Shown one piece after another: positions 18,141 through 27,374 of a stretch of DNA of 64,000 bases. The stretch is taken from NCBI RefSeq assembly GCF_000247605.1, contig NC_016894.1:992001-1056000 (forward strand), in the 5' to 3' direction. The DNA comes from Acetobacterium woodii DSM 1030. GTDB lineage: Bacteria > Bacillota > Clostridia > Eubacteriales > Eubacteriaceae. Made by a program: the position numbers and the translations under genes. Below the pieces are notes generated by a model. It saw only the letters and a program-made list of their open reading frames with translations. It made no database searches and was not told the DNA's origin. The first letter of the stretch is position 1. Every line of letters starts with the position of its first letter.

Positions 18141-19412
18141 ATGCAAATTAGTTTACCTTACGGAAAAGAAAAACAACTTTTAGATGTGACGGAAGCACTT
18201 GTAAAGGGGGTGCTCCAATCTCAGATAGAAGACTATCATCCTGAAAAAAGCCAAACGGAACTGGTTGACGAGGCGATTCAAAATCCCATTGAATCGCCTA
18301 AGCTATCACAATTGGCTTATGGTCACAAAAAGGTAGTAATTATTGCCAGTGATCATACGCGACCAGTACCCAGTAAAATTATTATGCCTCTGATGTTAAA
18401 AGAAATCCGTCGAGGCAATCCTGAGGCTGAAATCACGATCTTAATTGCCACCGGATTTCATCGTTTGACTACTCGCGAGGAATTGGTAGGTAAATTTGGC
18501 GAAACTATTGTTGATACAGAAACCATTGTCGTGCATGATTCCAGCGCGACAGACAGTCTGGTAAAAATTGGGACCTTGCCATCCGGCGGTGATTTGATTA
18601 TAAACAAGTTAGCAGCCGAAGCGGATTTGTTAGTTTCAGAAGGTTTTATTGAACCGCATTTTTTTGCTGGTTTTTCGGGGGGACGAAAAAGTGTCCTGCC
18701 GGGTATTGCCAGCCGGGTCAGTGTTTTGGCCAACCATTGCGGTGAATTTATTGCTCATCCTAAAGCTCGTACTGGCGTTATCGAAGGAAACCCCCTTCAT
18801 ATTGATATGCTTTACGCAGCTCGAGCTGCAAAATTGGCTTTTGTGGTTAATGTGGTGATCAATTCAGAAAAAGAAGTTATCCACGCGGTGGCCGGTGATT
18901 GTGATGCCGCCCATATTAAAGGGCGGGAATTTTTGGGAAACCTCTGTCAGGTTAAAGCAACACCCAGTGACATTGTGATCACTACTAATGGCGGTTATCC
19001 ATTAGATCAGAACATTTATCAGGCCGTTAAAGGGATGACCGCCGCGGAAGCCGCAGTCAAACAAGATGGAGTCATCATTATGCTGGCAAAATCGAACGAC
19101 GGCCATGGCGGCGAGGCTTTCTTTAATACTTTTCGGGACGAAAAAAATCTGCAGCAGATGCAAAACGGCTTTGTCAATACCCCCAGAAACGAAACCATCC
19201 CCGATCAATGGGAAGCCCAGATTTTAGCCCGGATTCTGCTAAAAGCGAAAGTGATTTATATTTCCGCAGCACCGGAAACGATGATTCGAACGTTTCAAAT
19301 GACTCCGGCAAAAGATGTTAAGGAAGCGTTGGCGTTGGCACGGGCGTATTTAAAAAATGAAAAAGCGACCATTACCGTGATTCCCGATGGCGTGGCAGTA
19401 ATTGTGAAATAA
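18141..19412 (+). CDS. lctF: Nickel-dependent lactate racemase (LarA family)
   Basis: Interconverts L- and D-lactate. The 423-residue protein has the LarA blocks SDHTRPVPSKIIMP near 72, the histidine-containing GFHRLTTREEL near 104 and HFFAGFSGGRKSVLPG near 172. LarA proteins need a nickel-pincer nucleotide made by LarB, LarC and LarE, none of which is in the window. The ATG at 18141 has GAAAGGA upstream; a TTG at 18117 is the less likely longer start. Last gene of the operon, closed by a terminator. Confidence 0.9.
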   Translation: MQISLPYGKEKQLLDVTEALVKGVLQSQIEDYHPEKSQTELVDEAIQNPIESPKLSQLAYGHKKVVIIASDHTRPVPSKIIMPLMLKEIRRGNPEAEITILIATGFHRLTTREELVGKFGETIVDTETIVVHDSSATDSLVKIGTLPSGGDLIINKLAAEADLLVSEGFIEPHFFAGFSGGRKSVLPGIASRVSVLANHCGEFIAHPKARTGVIEGNPLHIDMLYAARAAKLAFVVNVVINSEKEVIHAVAGDCDAAHIKGREFLGNLCQVKATPSDIVITTNGGYPLDQNIYQAVKGMTAAEAAVKQDGVIIMLAKSNDGHGGEAFFNTFRDEKNLQQMQNGFVNTPRNETIPDQWEAQILARILLKAKVIYISAAPETMIRTFQMTPAKDVKEALALARAYLKNEKATITVIPDGVAVIVK

Positions 19413-19457
19413 TTAAGCGGGATAGCAGGTCTATGTTTGACTGCAAAAGTCCGTTAG

Positions 19458-19491
19458 AGGTATGGCATTTTTTGTGCCATACCTTTTTTTG
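19458..19491 (+). terminator. Intrinsic terminator of the lct operon
   Basis: Ten-bp perfect arms (AGGTATGGCA and TGCCATACCT) at 19458-19467 and 19475-19484, followed by a run of seven T. Confidence 0.9.
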
Positions 19492-19496
19492 ATCAT

Positions 19497-20213
19497 CTAA
19501 TTGATTTTTGTGCGTTTTAACTGGACGATTATAATCAGACTGGTGACCCCAATAATTACGAATAAAGGCAGCAGGCTTTGAAAATCCAGCGAAGTTAAAC
19601 AGAGGTTATAAAATCCCCATGTTGCGGGTAGAATTTTTCCGATCTGCGCCAATGCTTCGGGTAGCATTGTGACAGGAAACATGATCCCAGTCAGCATCAC
19701 GGAGGGGAGAAACACAACTTGACAGATCATCGTCAGTCGGGTACTGCTTTTAACAAATAGACCCAGGGCCGAACCAACCCCCAGGGTGGCAAGAATAAAG
19801 AGCATCAGTGTAATCACAAAACTGGGTAAATCAGTGGGGACGGTCGCATCAAAAATAAAAGGAGCAACCAATAAAATAATCATCGACATTAAAAATAAAT
19901 GGACAAACGCTGATAGGCAAAAGATTGTAACGCCGGTCCAGAGCGGAACCTCACCGGCCAGATAAGATTTTTTGATCTCACTGCCATAAAGCCCCACGAT
20001 TTGGGTGGGGGTTCCTAAAACAGCACCCATGGTCACTCCAAAAACGATCATCGAGGGGATAAGCGTTTCTTTGGCAAGCGGGTTAATCGTGGTGAAGATC
20101 CCTCCCATAAAAGCAAAGAAAACCAGCGGGATAATATAATAGGTTAAAAGAACCCCGCGATTTCTCAGATCCAAAACCCATTGTAGTCTAAATTGATATA
20201 TAAAAGCTTTCAT
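19497..20213 (-). CDS. ABC-2 type transporter permease
   Basis: Membrane subunit of an ABC exporter, 238 residues with about six hydrophobic helices and an ABC-2 arrangement. It overlaps the start of the ATPase gene by 4 bp (ATGA), and the two are preceded by a MerR regulator in one operon. Substrates of such systems are usually drugs or antimicrobial compounds; nothing in the sequence identifies this one. Confidence 0.83.
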   Translation of the reverse strand: MKAFIYQFRLQWVLDLRNRGVLLTYYIIPLVFFAFMGGIFTTINPLAKETLIPSMIVFGVTMGAVLGTPTQIVGLYGSEIKKSYLAGEVPLWTGVTIFCLSAFVHLFLMSMIILLVAPFIFDATVPTDLPSFVITLMLFILATLGVGSALGLFVKSSTRLTMICQVVFLPSVMLTGIMFPVTMLPEALAQIGKILPATWGFYNLCLTSLDFQSLLPLFVIIGVTSLIIIVQLKRTKIN

Positions 20214-21079
20214 CTTTTTTCCTCCCGAGCAATTTGCATAAAACGTTCTTCCAAGGTATTTTTGTGGATAACCAGATCGAGAATGGTAATCGCTTCTTTA
20301 TTATAATGGTCAATAATTTCCATCAGTCCGGCATTTAAGTTCGTCATTTCAAAACGTGCTTGTTCTTTTTCGATCTCAAAACGACGACAATTTTTAAAAC
20401 TGTTTTGCGATAGCGGTTTTTGCGATTTAATGGTTACTTGAATCGTGTTAAGCTCATTTTGAGTTAGCTCAGCTAAGTGACCGATAAATTCGATCTTTCC
20501 TTCTTTAAGAATCGCAACGCGGTCGCAAAGATTCTCGACTTCTGTCATGTCATGGCTGGACATGAGGATGGTTTTACCTTGCTGCTTCAGCTTACGAATA
20601 ATCTCATGAAGCTCCACCTGACCTTCAACGTCGAGTCCGGCGGTGGGTTCATCTAAAACAATGATATCGGGATCGCCAATTAGAGCGATCGCCAGATGAA
20701 GCCGTCTCTTTTGTCCGGTTGATAATTCCCGATATTGCTTTTTTTCAAAAGCGTCCAGACCTAAGGTCTGACAAGATAAACGGTTATCCCAATTCGCATT
20801 CCATTTTGAAAAAAGATTAAGAGCTTCCATTGGTTTTATGTTTTCGGGAAGGCTCGAAGACTGGAGTTGAATACCCATTTTGCCATTGATTGTGATTGTT
20901 CCGGCATCGTAGGAACGCAGCCCTTCCAGGCATTCCAGAGTGGTTGTTTTGCCAGCTCCGTTGACTCCCAGCAAGGCAAAAGTTTCTCCTTTTTCGACAG
21001 TGAAAGCCAATCCTTTGAGAACCGTTTTGTTACCATAGGATTTGGTTAAACCGTTAATTTCAATTATATTTTCCATCAT
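20210..21079 (-). CDS. ABC transporter ATP-binding protein
   Basis: ATPase of an ABC-2 exporter, 289 residues, with Walker A GVNGAGKTT near 38, signature LSTGQKRR near 120 and Walker B IIVLDEPTAGLD near 143. About 70 residues follow the ATPase domain, as in drug-resistance type ATPases. Translation is coupled to the permease (ATGA overlap), and it begins 6 bp after the MerR gene. The first codon is one of two tandem ATGs (21079 and 21076). Confidence 0.87.
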   Translation of the reverse strand: MMENIIEINGLTKSYGNKTVLKGLAFTVEKGETFALLGVNGAGKTTTLECLEGLRSYDAGTITINGKMGIQLQSSSLPENIKPMEALNLFSKWNANWDNRLSCQTLGLDAFEKKQYRELSTGQKRRLHLAIALIGDPDIIVLDEPTAGLDVEGQVELHEIIRKLKQQGKTILMSSHDMTEVENLCDRVAILKEGKIEFIGHLAELTQNELNTIQVTIKSQKPLSQNSFKNCRRFEIEKEQARFEMTNLNAGLMEIIDHYNKEAITILDLVIHKNTLEERFMQIAREEKR

Positions 21080-21085
21080 ACCTCT

Positions 21086-21886
21086 CTATACCTCCTTGGG
21101 GACTGAAAAAGACAGCCCGTTTTGTTTAAAATAAGCGGATATAATCAAACCGAGAAAATCATTAATCAAAGTTTGTTTTTGCGATATTTCAGAATCCCAA
21201 CCGCTATCCCGGGAGTCATTAAATGCCATCAGATCGGGAAGCAAAGTCATATCGCCACCGGTAAAATCTTGGATAAGTTGCCACCATTTTTGGGCTAGAG
21301 CTAAACTTTGCATGGATTCAGGGGCGGCATTTTGGTCATATAAAGCAACCGCCTCATCTAAAATAGATAGATAAAGATCATAAAGATTATTGGTTTGACT
21401 TGTCAAAGGGTTACCAAATCGTTCGCGGACGTGATTCTCAAGACGGGGACTAAATTTTTTTAAGACCCAATAATTTTTGTTTTGATTTTTCAGCAGATAA
21501 ATGATATCGGCATATTTTGAAAAATCGACTTTATCAATGGCAATAACTTCTTCGCGAAGCGCATCGATGGCTTCAAGGGAATTTTTTAGATCGAGGATCT
21601 GCGTTTCAATCATCTGGCGTTGTTCCCAAAGGATCTGGCTGACTTCATGGGGGGTCTCTAGCGCAAATAATTTAGTTTTAATTTCTTCGAGAGAAAAACC
21701 CAGATGTTTTAAGGATAAAATCTGATGAAGTTTGACCATATCTTTTTTTGAATAAAGCCGCCGCCCTCCTTCACTTTTATGGCTGGGTTTGAGTAAGTTT
21801 TGTTGATCATAATATTGTAGGGTGCGAACCGTGACATCCATTTGCTTGGCCAGCTCCCCAACGGTGAATAAATTTTTATTTTCCAT
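21086..21886 (-). CDS. MerR-family regulator with C-terminal effector domain
   Basis: Regulator of 266 residues. The N-terminal MerR winged helix reads LFTVGELAKQMDVTVRTLQY with the second helix near GGRRLYSKKD. A coiled segment and a helical C-terminal domain follow that resembles the TipA-type effector domain. It is the first gene of the ABC-2 operon and is preceded by a promoter of MerR geometry. It likely activates its own operon on binding a small toxic compound. Confidence 0.85.
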   Translation of the reverse strand: MENKNLFTVGELAKQMDVTVRTLQYYDQQNLLKPSHKSEGGRRLYSKKDMVKLHQILSLKHLGFSLEEIKTKLFALETPHEVSQILWEQRQMIETQILDLKNSLEAIDALREEVIAIDKVDFSKYADIIYLLKNQNKNYWVLKKFSPRLENHVRERFGNPLTSQTNNLYDLYLSILDEAVALYDQNAAPESMQSLALAQKWWQLIQDFTGGDMTLLPDLMAFNDSRDSGWDSEISQKQTLINDFLGLIISAYFKQNGLSFSVPKEV

Positions 21887-21906
21887 ACTGTTACCTCCTG
21901 AGTAAC

Positions 21907-21937
21907 AGTATAACTCATGACCTTACGTCACGAGCAA
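21907..21937 (-). promoter_or_regulatory. MerR-type promoter with 19-bp spacer and operator dyad
   Basis: On the minus strand, TTGCTC (-35, 21937-21932) and TATACT (-10, 21912-21907) are 19 bp apart. The spacer holds the dyad CTCGTGAC-N5-GTCATGAG (21934-21914, one mismatch). Overlong spacing with a central dyad is the hallmark of MerR control. Confidence 0.75.
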
Positions 21938-22151
21938 GCGAAAAAATAAAAAGATAAGTTGCCGGATGAAATGGATGAAAAGCAGTTTTTAAGTATTGCT
22001 GAATACCGTTTGTTTATCGGAGCGTGTTTAGTTTAAAAACGACTGGCAGGATAACGCGAGGCTTTGATTACAAAAAATAAAAAACAGTAGCAATTATCAG
22101 AGAATCAGTTTACGATAAGAGCATAACAACCATGAAAAAGCCAAACGATTA

Positions 22152-22322
22152 TAGGCAATTGCAAAATTAAAAAACATCGAACAACGATTGCTTTGAGTGC
22201 AGTTTCCACAAACAATTTTGTAATGTGTAGGCGAACAGTTCATCGAACTGTCCGCCGTACCGTGTAGAAATTGTTTCGTGAGAAACTGGGCTCAAAGCTC
22301 ATGGCACTTTCGCAATTACCTA
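22152..22322 (+). mobile_element. MITE copy 1, 171 bp
   Basis: Non-coding 171-bp element beginning TAGGCAATTGC and ending GCAATTACCTA, terminal inverted repeats of about 14 bp. The interior is a long imperfect palindrome centred on ACAGTTCATCGAACTGT. A 10-bp direct repeat, CAAACGATTA, flanks it (22142-22151 and 22323-22332). It ends 26 bp before the endoglucanase start codon. Homologous to the elements at 40537 and 54377. Confidence 0.88.
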
Positions 22323-22348
22323 CAAACGATTAAAGAAGGAGAAGACCA

Positions 22349-24262
22349 ATGAAAAAGAGTTATTTGATTATTTTGATTTTGGTACTGAGTGCTGTCTTTA
22401 TGTCGAGTTGTGTTTCAGCCGCTGACAAAAACGAAACGGTGACTGAAATAGGGGTCGCTTACCGTGGTCATGTTCAGGATTATGGCAATTGTCCCACCGA
22501 TGGAACGTGGGTGGAAGATGGAAACATGCTTGGGACTACCGGAGAAAGTAAGCGGATTGAGGGATTTTGGATCAAGCTGACCGGAAACGATCAATTACCG
22601 GCGGGAACCAGCATCCGATACAATGTTCATGTGCAAAATCAGGGATGGTTGGCTTCAACTGATTTAAATCAAGTAAGCAATTGGATTGCAGATGGCGATT
22701 TTGCCGGATCTCAAGGTAAAGGTCAACGCGTCGAAGCCATTCAGATCATTCTTTTAGGTGCAGATGGTCTACAATTGCCTGATTATTCCGTTGTTTATAG
22801 TGTTCATGGCCAGGATTATGGTTGGTCGCAAGGGTGGAAAAAGGATGGTGAAATTGCCGGCGAAACGGGTCAGTCCCGACGGTTGGAATCGATTCGGATT
22901 AAAATTATCAATAAAGATGAGGCCATAACAGATCAGACACCGGTTGCTGAACATGGCATGCTATCAGTGGTTGGGACTCAACTGACCGATAAAAATGGTG
23001 CGGCCTTCCAGATAAAAGGGGTATCAACTCATGGTCTTTCCTGGTTTCCGGAATATGTTAATGCCAATGCCTTCGAAACGATGCGGGATGAATGGGGCAT
23101 TAATGCGGTTCGGTTGGCTATGTATACCACAGAATATAATGGCTATTGCACGGGAGACGAAAACAACCGGGCATTGCTGAAGCAACAGGTTGAAAAAGGG
23201 GTTAATCTGGCTACTGATTTGGGGTTGTATGTGATCATCGACTGGCATATTCTCAGTGATGGCAACCCTGAAACCCATCAGGCCGAAGCGATTGCTTTTT
23301 TTGATGAGATGGCAGAGCGGTTCAAAGACAATCATAATGTTATTTATGAAATCTGCAATGAACCAAACAATGGAACGAGCTGGAATCAGATTAAGGGGTA
23401 TGCCGAAAAGGTGATTCCCGTGATCAAAGCTCATAATCAGGACGCCGTTATCCTTGTTGGCACCCCAACCTGGTCACAGGATGTCGATCAGGCGGCAGCC
23501 GATCCTATTTCCGGGTATTCCAATATCATGTATACCCTTCATTTTTATGCCGACACCCATCGGGAAGGGTTGCGAAATAAAATGGTTGCCGCAATTGAGA
23601 AGGGACTGCCGATCTTTGTCAGTGAATACGGCATTTGTGATTCCTCGGGAAATGGGCCAATCAATGAAGAAGAAGCCAGCAAGTGGATGGATGTATTAAA
23701 TCAGTATGGGGTTAGTCAGATCGCTTGGAACCTATCAAATAAAAATGAAACCTCCGCGCTGATTCGCAACGATTGCAGTAAAACCGGTAATTGGCGGGAA
23801 TCCGAACTTTCAGCTTCGGGACAGTGGCTGGTCAAAATGCTGGGTAAGGAAAAAGAACTGGGGTCTGGCCAAGCTTCTAATCCGGGTGACGGTGGTAACA
23901 CACCGCCAGTTGTAGAAAATCCTCCTGATGAAAATGATTCGTCGGGGAACGAAGCAGCAGTTGCCACCGTCAAAATGACAAATTCATGGTCTGATGGCAG
24001 TAACTATTATTACCAATATGCCATCACCATTAATAATCAGAGTGCTGTGGATCTCAATGACTGGAAAATAAAATTAACATTCCCGGGAGCGATAACCGTT
24101 GACCAAAATTGGAATGCACAGATGGAATTAAGGGATCAAGTTGTCTGGTTATCACCGGTTGATTATAATCAAAACATTCCGGCGGGCAAGGTGATCAATG
24201 ACATTGGATGTATTATTTATTCGCCACAAACAATGGGCGCACCAATGGTTGCTTTAGAATAG
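22349..24262 (+). CDS. Secreted GH5 endoglucanase with ChW repeats and CBM2-like domain
   Basis: Extracellular beta-glucanase of 637 residues, probably cleaving beta-1,4-glucan. Order: a secretion signal with possible lipobox MSSC (residues 1-25); three ChW repeats (about 30-185) with GxxxW-type hydrophobic cores; a GH5 catalytic domain (about 195-495) with predicted acid/base Glu338 in CNEPN and nucleophile Glu426 in SEYG; a Pro/Gly/Asn linker; and a CBM2-like domain (about 545-637). ChW repeats are typical of clostridial surface proteins. The gene stands alone between a MITE and a terminator. Confidence 0.88.
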   Translation: MKKSYLIILILVLSAVFMSSCVSAADKNETVTEIGVAYRGHVQDYGNCPTDGTWVEDGNMLGTTGESKRIEGFWIKLTGNDQLPAGTSIRYNVHVQNQGWLASTDLNQVSNWIADGDFAGSQGKGQRVEAIQIILLGADGLQLPDYSVVYSVHGQDYGWSQGWKKDGEIAGETGQSRRLESIRIKIINKDEAITDQTPVAEHGMLSVVGTQLTDKNGAAFQIKGVSTHGLSWFPEYVNANAFETMRDEWGINAVRLAMYTTEYNGYCTGDENNRALLKQQVEKGVNLATDLGLYVIIDWHILSDGNPETHQAEAIAFFDEMAERFKDNHNVIYEICNEPNNGTSWNQIKGYAEKVIPVIKAHNQDAVILVGTPTWSQDVDQAAADPISGYSNIMYTLHFYADTHREGLRNKMVAAIEKGLPIFVSEYGICDSSGNGPINEEEASKWMDVLNQYGVSQIAWNLSNKNETSALIRNDCSKTGNWRESELSASGQWLVKMLGKEKELGSGQASNPGDGGNTPPVVENPPDENDSSGNEAAVATVKMTNSWSDGSNYYYQYAITINNQSAVDLNDWKIKLTFPGAITVDQNWNAQMELRDQVVWLSPVDYNQNIPAGKVINDIGCIIYSPQTMGAPMVALE

Positions 24263-24343
24263 CAGCAAAAATGATCCGGCAGAGTGGGATGATGTCAGAG
24301 GGAAATTGGTGAATATGGATAATGATTAAGAAAAAATAGCAGA

Positions 24344-24378
24344 AACGGCGAGGTAGCGATACTTGGTCGTTTTTTTTA
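24344..24378 (+). terminator. Intrinsic terminator after the endoglucanase gene
   Basis: Stem AACGGCGAG against CTTGGTCGTT with one bulged base (24344-24352 and 24361-24370), followed by eight T. It lies in an otherwise featureless 333-bp gap (24263-24595). The rest of the gap shows only an isolated TATAAT at 24491, 105 bp before hsdM. Confidence 0.65.
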
Positions 24379-24595
24379 GTATTCAAACCAGTAAATTTAG
24401 AATCGTTGACATGTACTAAAAAAAGTGAATCCAAGGAAGTCGCGTGGCGTAAAAATGTGATTTTCACTAGCCATTTAAGCGCCTAAAGCGTATAATAAAA
24501 AAAATAAGGTCAAAACTTAAAATGATCGCTTGATTAAAAAAATCCGGGCAATGAGACGCTCGATGTGATAAAAAAAACCATCAACGGAGGCCGAC

Positions 24596-26116
24596 ATGGA
24601 AAACACAGGCAATATCGGGTTTGAAGAAACCCTCTGGAAAGCAGCAGACAAATTACGAGGCAGTATGGACGCCAGCGAATACAAGCACGTCGTACTCGGA
24701 CTGATCTTCTTAAAATATATTTCCGATAAATTTGAAACCAAATATAACGAACTGGTGACCGAAGGCGAAGGCTTTGAAGAAGACCGGGACGAATACGCAT
24801 CCGAGAATATTTTCTGGGTGCCCAAAGAAGCCCGCTGGACCTTTATTATGGATAACGCCAAGGACATCAAAATCGGCCAGTATATCGACGATGCGATGAT
24901 CCTGATCGAAAAAGAAAACACCTCCTTAAAAGGGGTGCTGGATAAACGCTATGCCCGTCCGGAAATCGACAAGCGCCGACTGGGCGAACTGATCGATCTG
25001 ATCTCCACCATCAAGCTTCACGACAGCGGTGAGAAGGATCTGCTGGGCCGGGTTTATGAATATTTTCTGGGGCAGTTTGCCAGCGTCGAAGGCAAGGGCG
25101 GCGGCGAATTCTATACCCCTACCAGCATTGTCAAAACCCTGGTTGAGATGATCGAACCCTACCAGGGGCGGGTTTATGACCCCTGCTGCGGTTCCGGGGG
25201 GATGTTTGTCCAGAGTGAAAAATTTGTCGAAGACCACCAGGGGAAAATCGAGAACTTGTCCATTTACGGACAGGAAATGAATTCAACCACCTGGAAGCTC
25301 TGTAAAATGAATCTGGCGATCCGGGGACTGGACGCCAACCTCGGCAGTCACCACGACGACACCTTCCACAACGATCTTCATAAAACCTTAAAGGCTGATT
25401 TCATTCTGGCTAATCCGCCTTTTAATATCAGCGACTGGGGCGGCGGCCACCTGACCGATGACGTCCGCTGGAAGTTCGGGATGCCCCCCACCGGCAACGC
25501 CAACTACGCCTGGCTCCAGCACATGGTCTATCATCTGGCTCCTAACGGCAGCGCCGGGATTGTTCTGGCCAACGGCTCGCTCAGTTCCAACACCTCCAAC
25601 GAAGGCGAGATCCGCAAGAACCTGCTGGAAGGAGACCTGGTCGATGCCATTGTCGCCCTGCCGGACAAGCTGTTTTATTCCACTGGGATTCCCGTTTCGC
25701 TGTGGATATTAAACCGCAATAAAGCCACCAATCCCCAATTTAGAAGCCGCTACCATGAGGTGCTCTTTATCGATGCTAGACAACTGGGCGAGATGATCGA
25801 CCGCCGTCATAAGGTGCTCAAAGATGACGACGTGGCCACAATCGCTGCAGCCTACCACGCCTGGCGCAATCTCGATGGGGCTTACGAAGATGTGAAGGGT
25901 TTCTGTAAAGCGGCTAAGCTGGCAGAAATAAGAGAACACGAATACGTGCTGACCCCCGGCCGCTACGTGGGCATTGAAGACGCCATTGATGACGGCATCC
26001 CTTTTGAGGAAAAGATGGAAAACATGACCGCCGAACTGGCGGAACTGTTTGCTAAATCCCGGCACTTGGAAGATGAGATCCGGAAGAATCTGGGGGGGGT
26101 TGGGTATGAGTTTTAG
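24596..26116 (+). CDS. hsdM: Type I restriction-modification system, methyltransferase subunit
   Basis: N6-adenine DNA methyltransferase subunit of a type I restriction enzyme, 506 residues. The N-terminal HsdM helical domain (10-160) is followed by the SAM motif [10 protein letters not shown] (195-204) and the catalytic NPPF (273-276). CGGAGG precedes the ATG. The stop overlaps the HsdS start by 11 bp. The coding sequence is clearly more GC-rich than the following defence genes and matches hsdR further downstream, so hsdM and hsdR share an origin. Confidence 0.94.
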   Translation: MENTGNIGFEETLWKAADKLRGSMDASEYKHVVLGLIFLKYISDKFETKYNELVTEGEGFEEDRDEYASENIFWVPKEARWTFIMDNAKDIKIGQYIDDAMILIEKENTSLKGVLDKRYARPEIDKRRLGELIDLISTIKLHDSGEKDLLGRVYEYFLGQFASVEGKGGGEFYTPTSIVKTLVEMIEPYQGRVYDPCCGSGGMFVQSEKFVEDHQGKIENLSIYGQEMNSTTWKLCKMNLAIRGLDANLGSHHDDTFHNDLHKTLKADFILANPPFNISDWGGGHLTDDVRWKFGMPPTGNANYAWLQHMVYHLAPNGSAGIVLANGSLSSNTSNEGEIRKNLLEGDLVDAIVALPDKLFYSTGIPVSLWILNRNKATNPQFRSRYHEVLFIDARQLGEMIDRRHKVLKDDDVATIAAAYHAWRNLDGAYEDVKGFCKAAKLAEIREHEYVLTPGRYVGIEDAIDDGIPFEEKMENMTAELAELFAKSRHLEDEIRKNLGGVGYEF

Positions 26117-27374
26117 GGAGACAGAGATAGGATCAATACCAGTTGATTGGGATATTGTAAAATTAGGAGACTTAATTGATATCCTTTCAGGTTATGCCTT
26201 TAAAAGTAAAGATTTTGAATGTGGAGGGGTGCCGGTAATTAAAATTAAAAATATTGTTCCTCCAAATATTTCAATTGAGGATGCTCAATGTGTAAATGAA
26301 AAATTCTATTTTGAGAATGAGAAATACAGACTTAAGTATAATGATATTTTAATTTCTATGACTGGTTCAAACTATAATCAGATGGCTTCAGCTGTAGGTA
26401 AGGTTGGAAAAATTCGAATAAAGGATGCTAAAATGCTGATTAATCAGCGGGTTGGAAAAATAATACCAGATGAGAGTAAGTGTGATAAAGAATATATTTA
26501 TCAGTATATATCTACATTTGAAACTCAGTATAGGTTGGCATCATCAGCAGGTGGAAGTGCAAACCAAGCGAATATAAGCCCCAAACAAATCAAAGACTTA
26601 GTTATACCGTATCCCCCGTTAAACGAACAAAAAGCCATTGCCCATATCCTCTCAACCCTGGACGAAAAAATCGAAGTCAACAACCAGATCAACAAAACCC
26701 TGGAAAAGATGGCCCAGGCCATTTTCAAACAATGGTTTGTGGATTTTGAATTTCCCAATGAAGCCGGCGAACCCTACCAGTCCAGCGGCGGGGAAATGGT
26801 GGAGAGTGAGTTGGGGTTGGTGCCGAAAGGGTGGGAAGTAGGAACGTTAGGCGATATTCTCACCTTGAATTATGGGAAATCATTACCGGCTAAAAAAAGA
26901 TTGGAAGGTAATGTGAAGGTTTATAGCTCGGCAGGTGTAACCGGTCTACATAATGAAGCGTTAATACACGAACCAAGTATAATCGTTGGTAGAAAAGGGA
27001 CAATTGGCACAGTTTATTATTCCACAGAACCTTCATTTTGTATCGATACCGCATATTTTGCAACGCAAAAGGATAGTAAATACCCACTAATATTGATGTA
27101 TCAACTCCTGAAAGAAATAGATTTAAAACAATATAACGAAGACAGCGCGGTTCCAGGATTGAATAGAAATACGGTATATGCAATTAAAATAGTAATACCG
27201 CCAGTAGAACTGCAAAATACAATAGGCGTTCAAATTTTAGCGATTTACAATTTGATTTTTCAAAACATAAAGCAGAATGAAAAGTTAAGTGCAATTAGGG
27301 ATTTACTTCTACCAAAACTGATGGCGGGGGAAATTAGGGTCCCAATCGAGGATATAAACAATGAAATATCATGA
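26106..27374 (+). CDS. hsdS: Type I restriction-modification system, specificity subunit
   Basis: DNA-recognition subunit of 422 residues. Two target-recognition domains (about 1-165 and 235-385) are each followed by a conserved helical spacer. The central spacer contains [19 protein letters not shown], and the second domain begins [13 protein letters not shown]. The ATG at 26106 overlaps the hsdM stop. The recognition domains are AT-rich while the central spacer is GC-rich like hsdM, the mosaic expected from domain shuffling. The stop lies inside the reverse transcriptase gene start. Confidence 0.92.
   Translation: MSFRETEIGSIPVDWDIVKLGDLIDILSGYAFKSKDFECGGVPVIKIKNIVPPNISIEDAQCVNEKFYFENEKYRLKYNDILISMTGSNYNQMASAVGKVGKIRIKDAKMLINQRVGKIIPDESKCDKEYIYQYISTFETQYRLASSAGGSANQANISPKQIKDLVIPYPPLNEQKAIAHILSTLDEKIEVNNQINKTLEKMAQAIFKQWFVDFEFPNEAGEPYQSSGGEMVESELGLVPKGWEVGTLGDILTLNYGKSLPAKKRLEGNVKVYSSAGVTGLHNEALIHEPSIIVGRKGTIGTVYYSTEPSFCIDTAYFATQKDSKYPLILMYQLLKEIDLKQYNEDSAVPGLNRNTVYAIKIVIPPVELQNTIGVQILAIYNLIFQNIKQNEKLSAIRDLLLPKLMAGEIRVPIEDINNEIS

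Noticed and set aside
22152-22322. CRISPR-like or REP palindrome
   Set aside because: The elements are single dispersed copies with terminal inverted repeats and target duplications, which fits a MITE and not an array.
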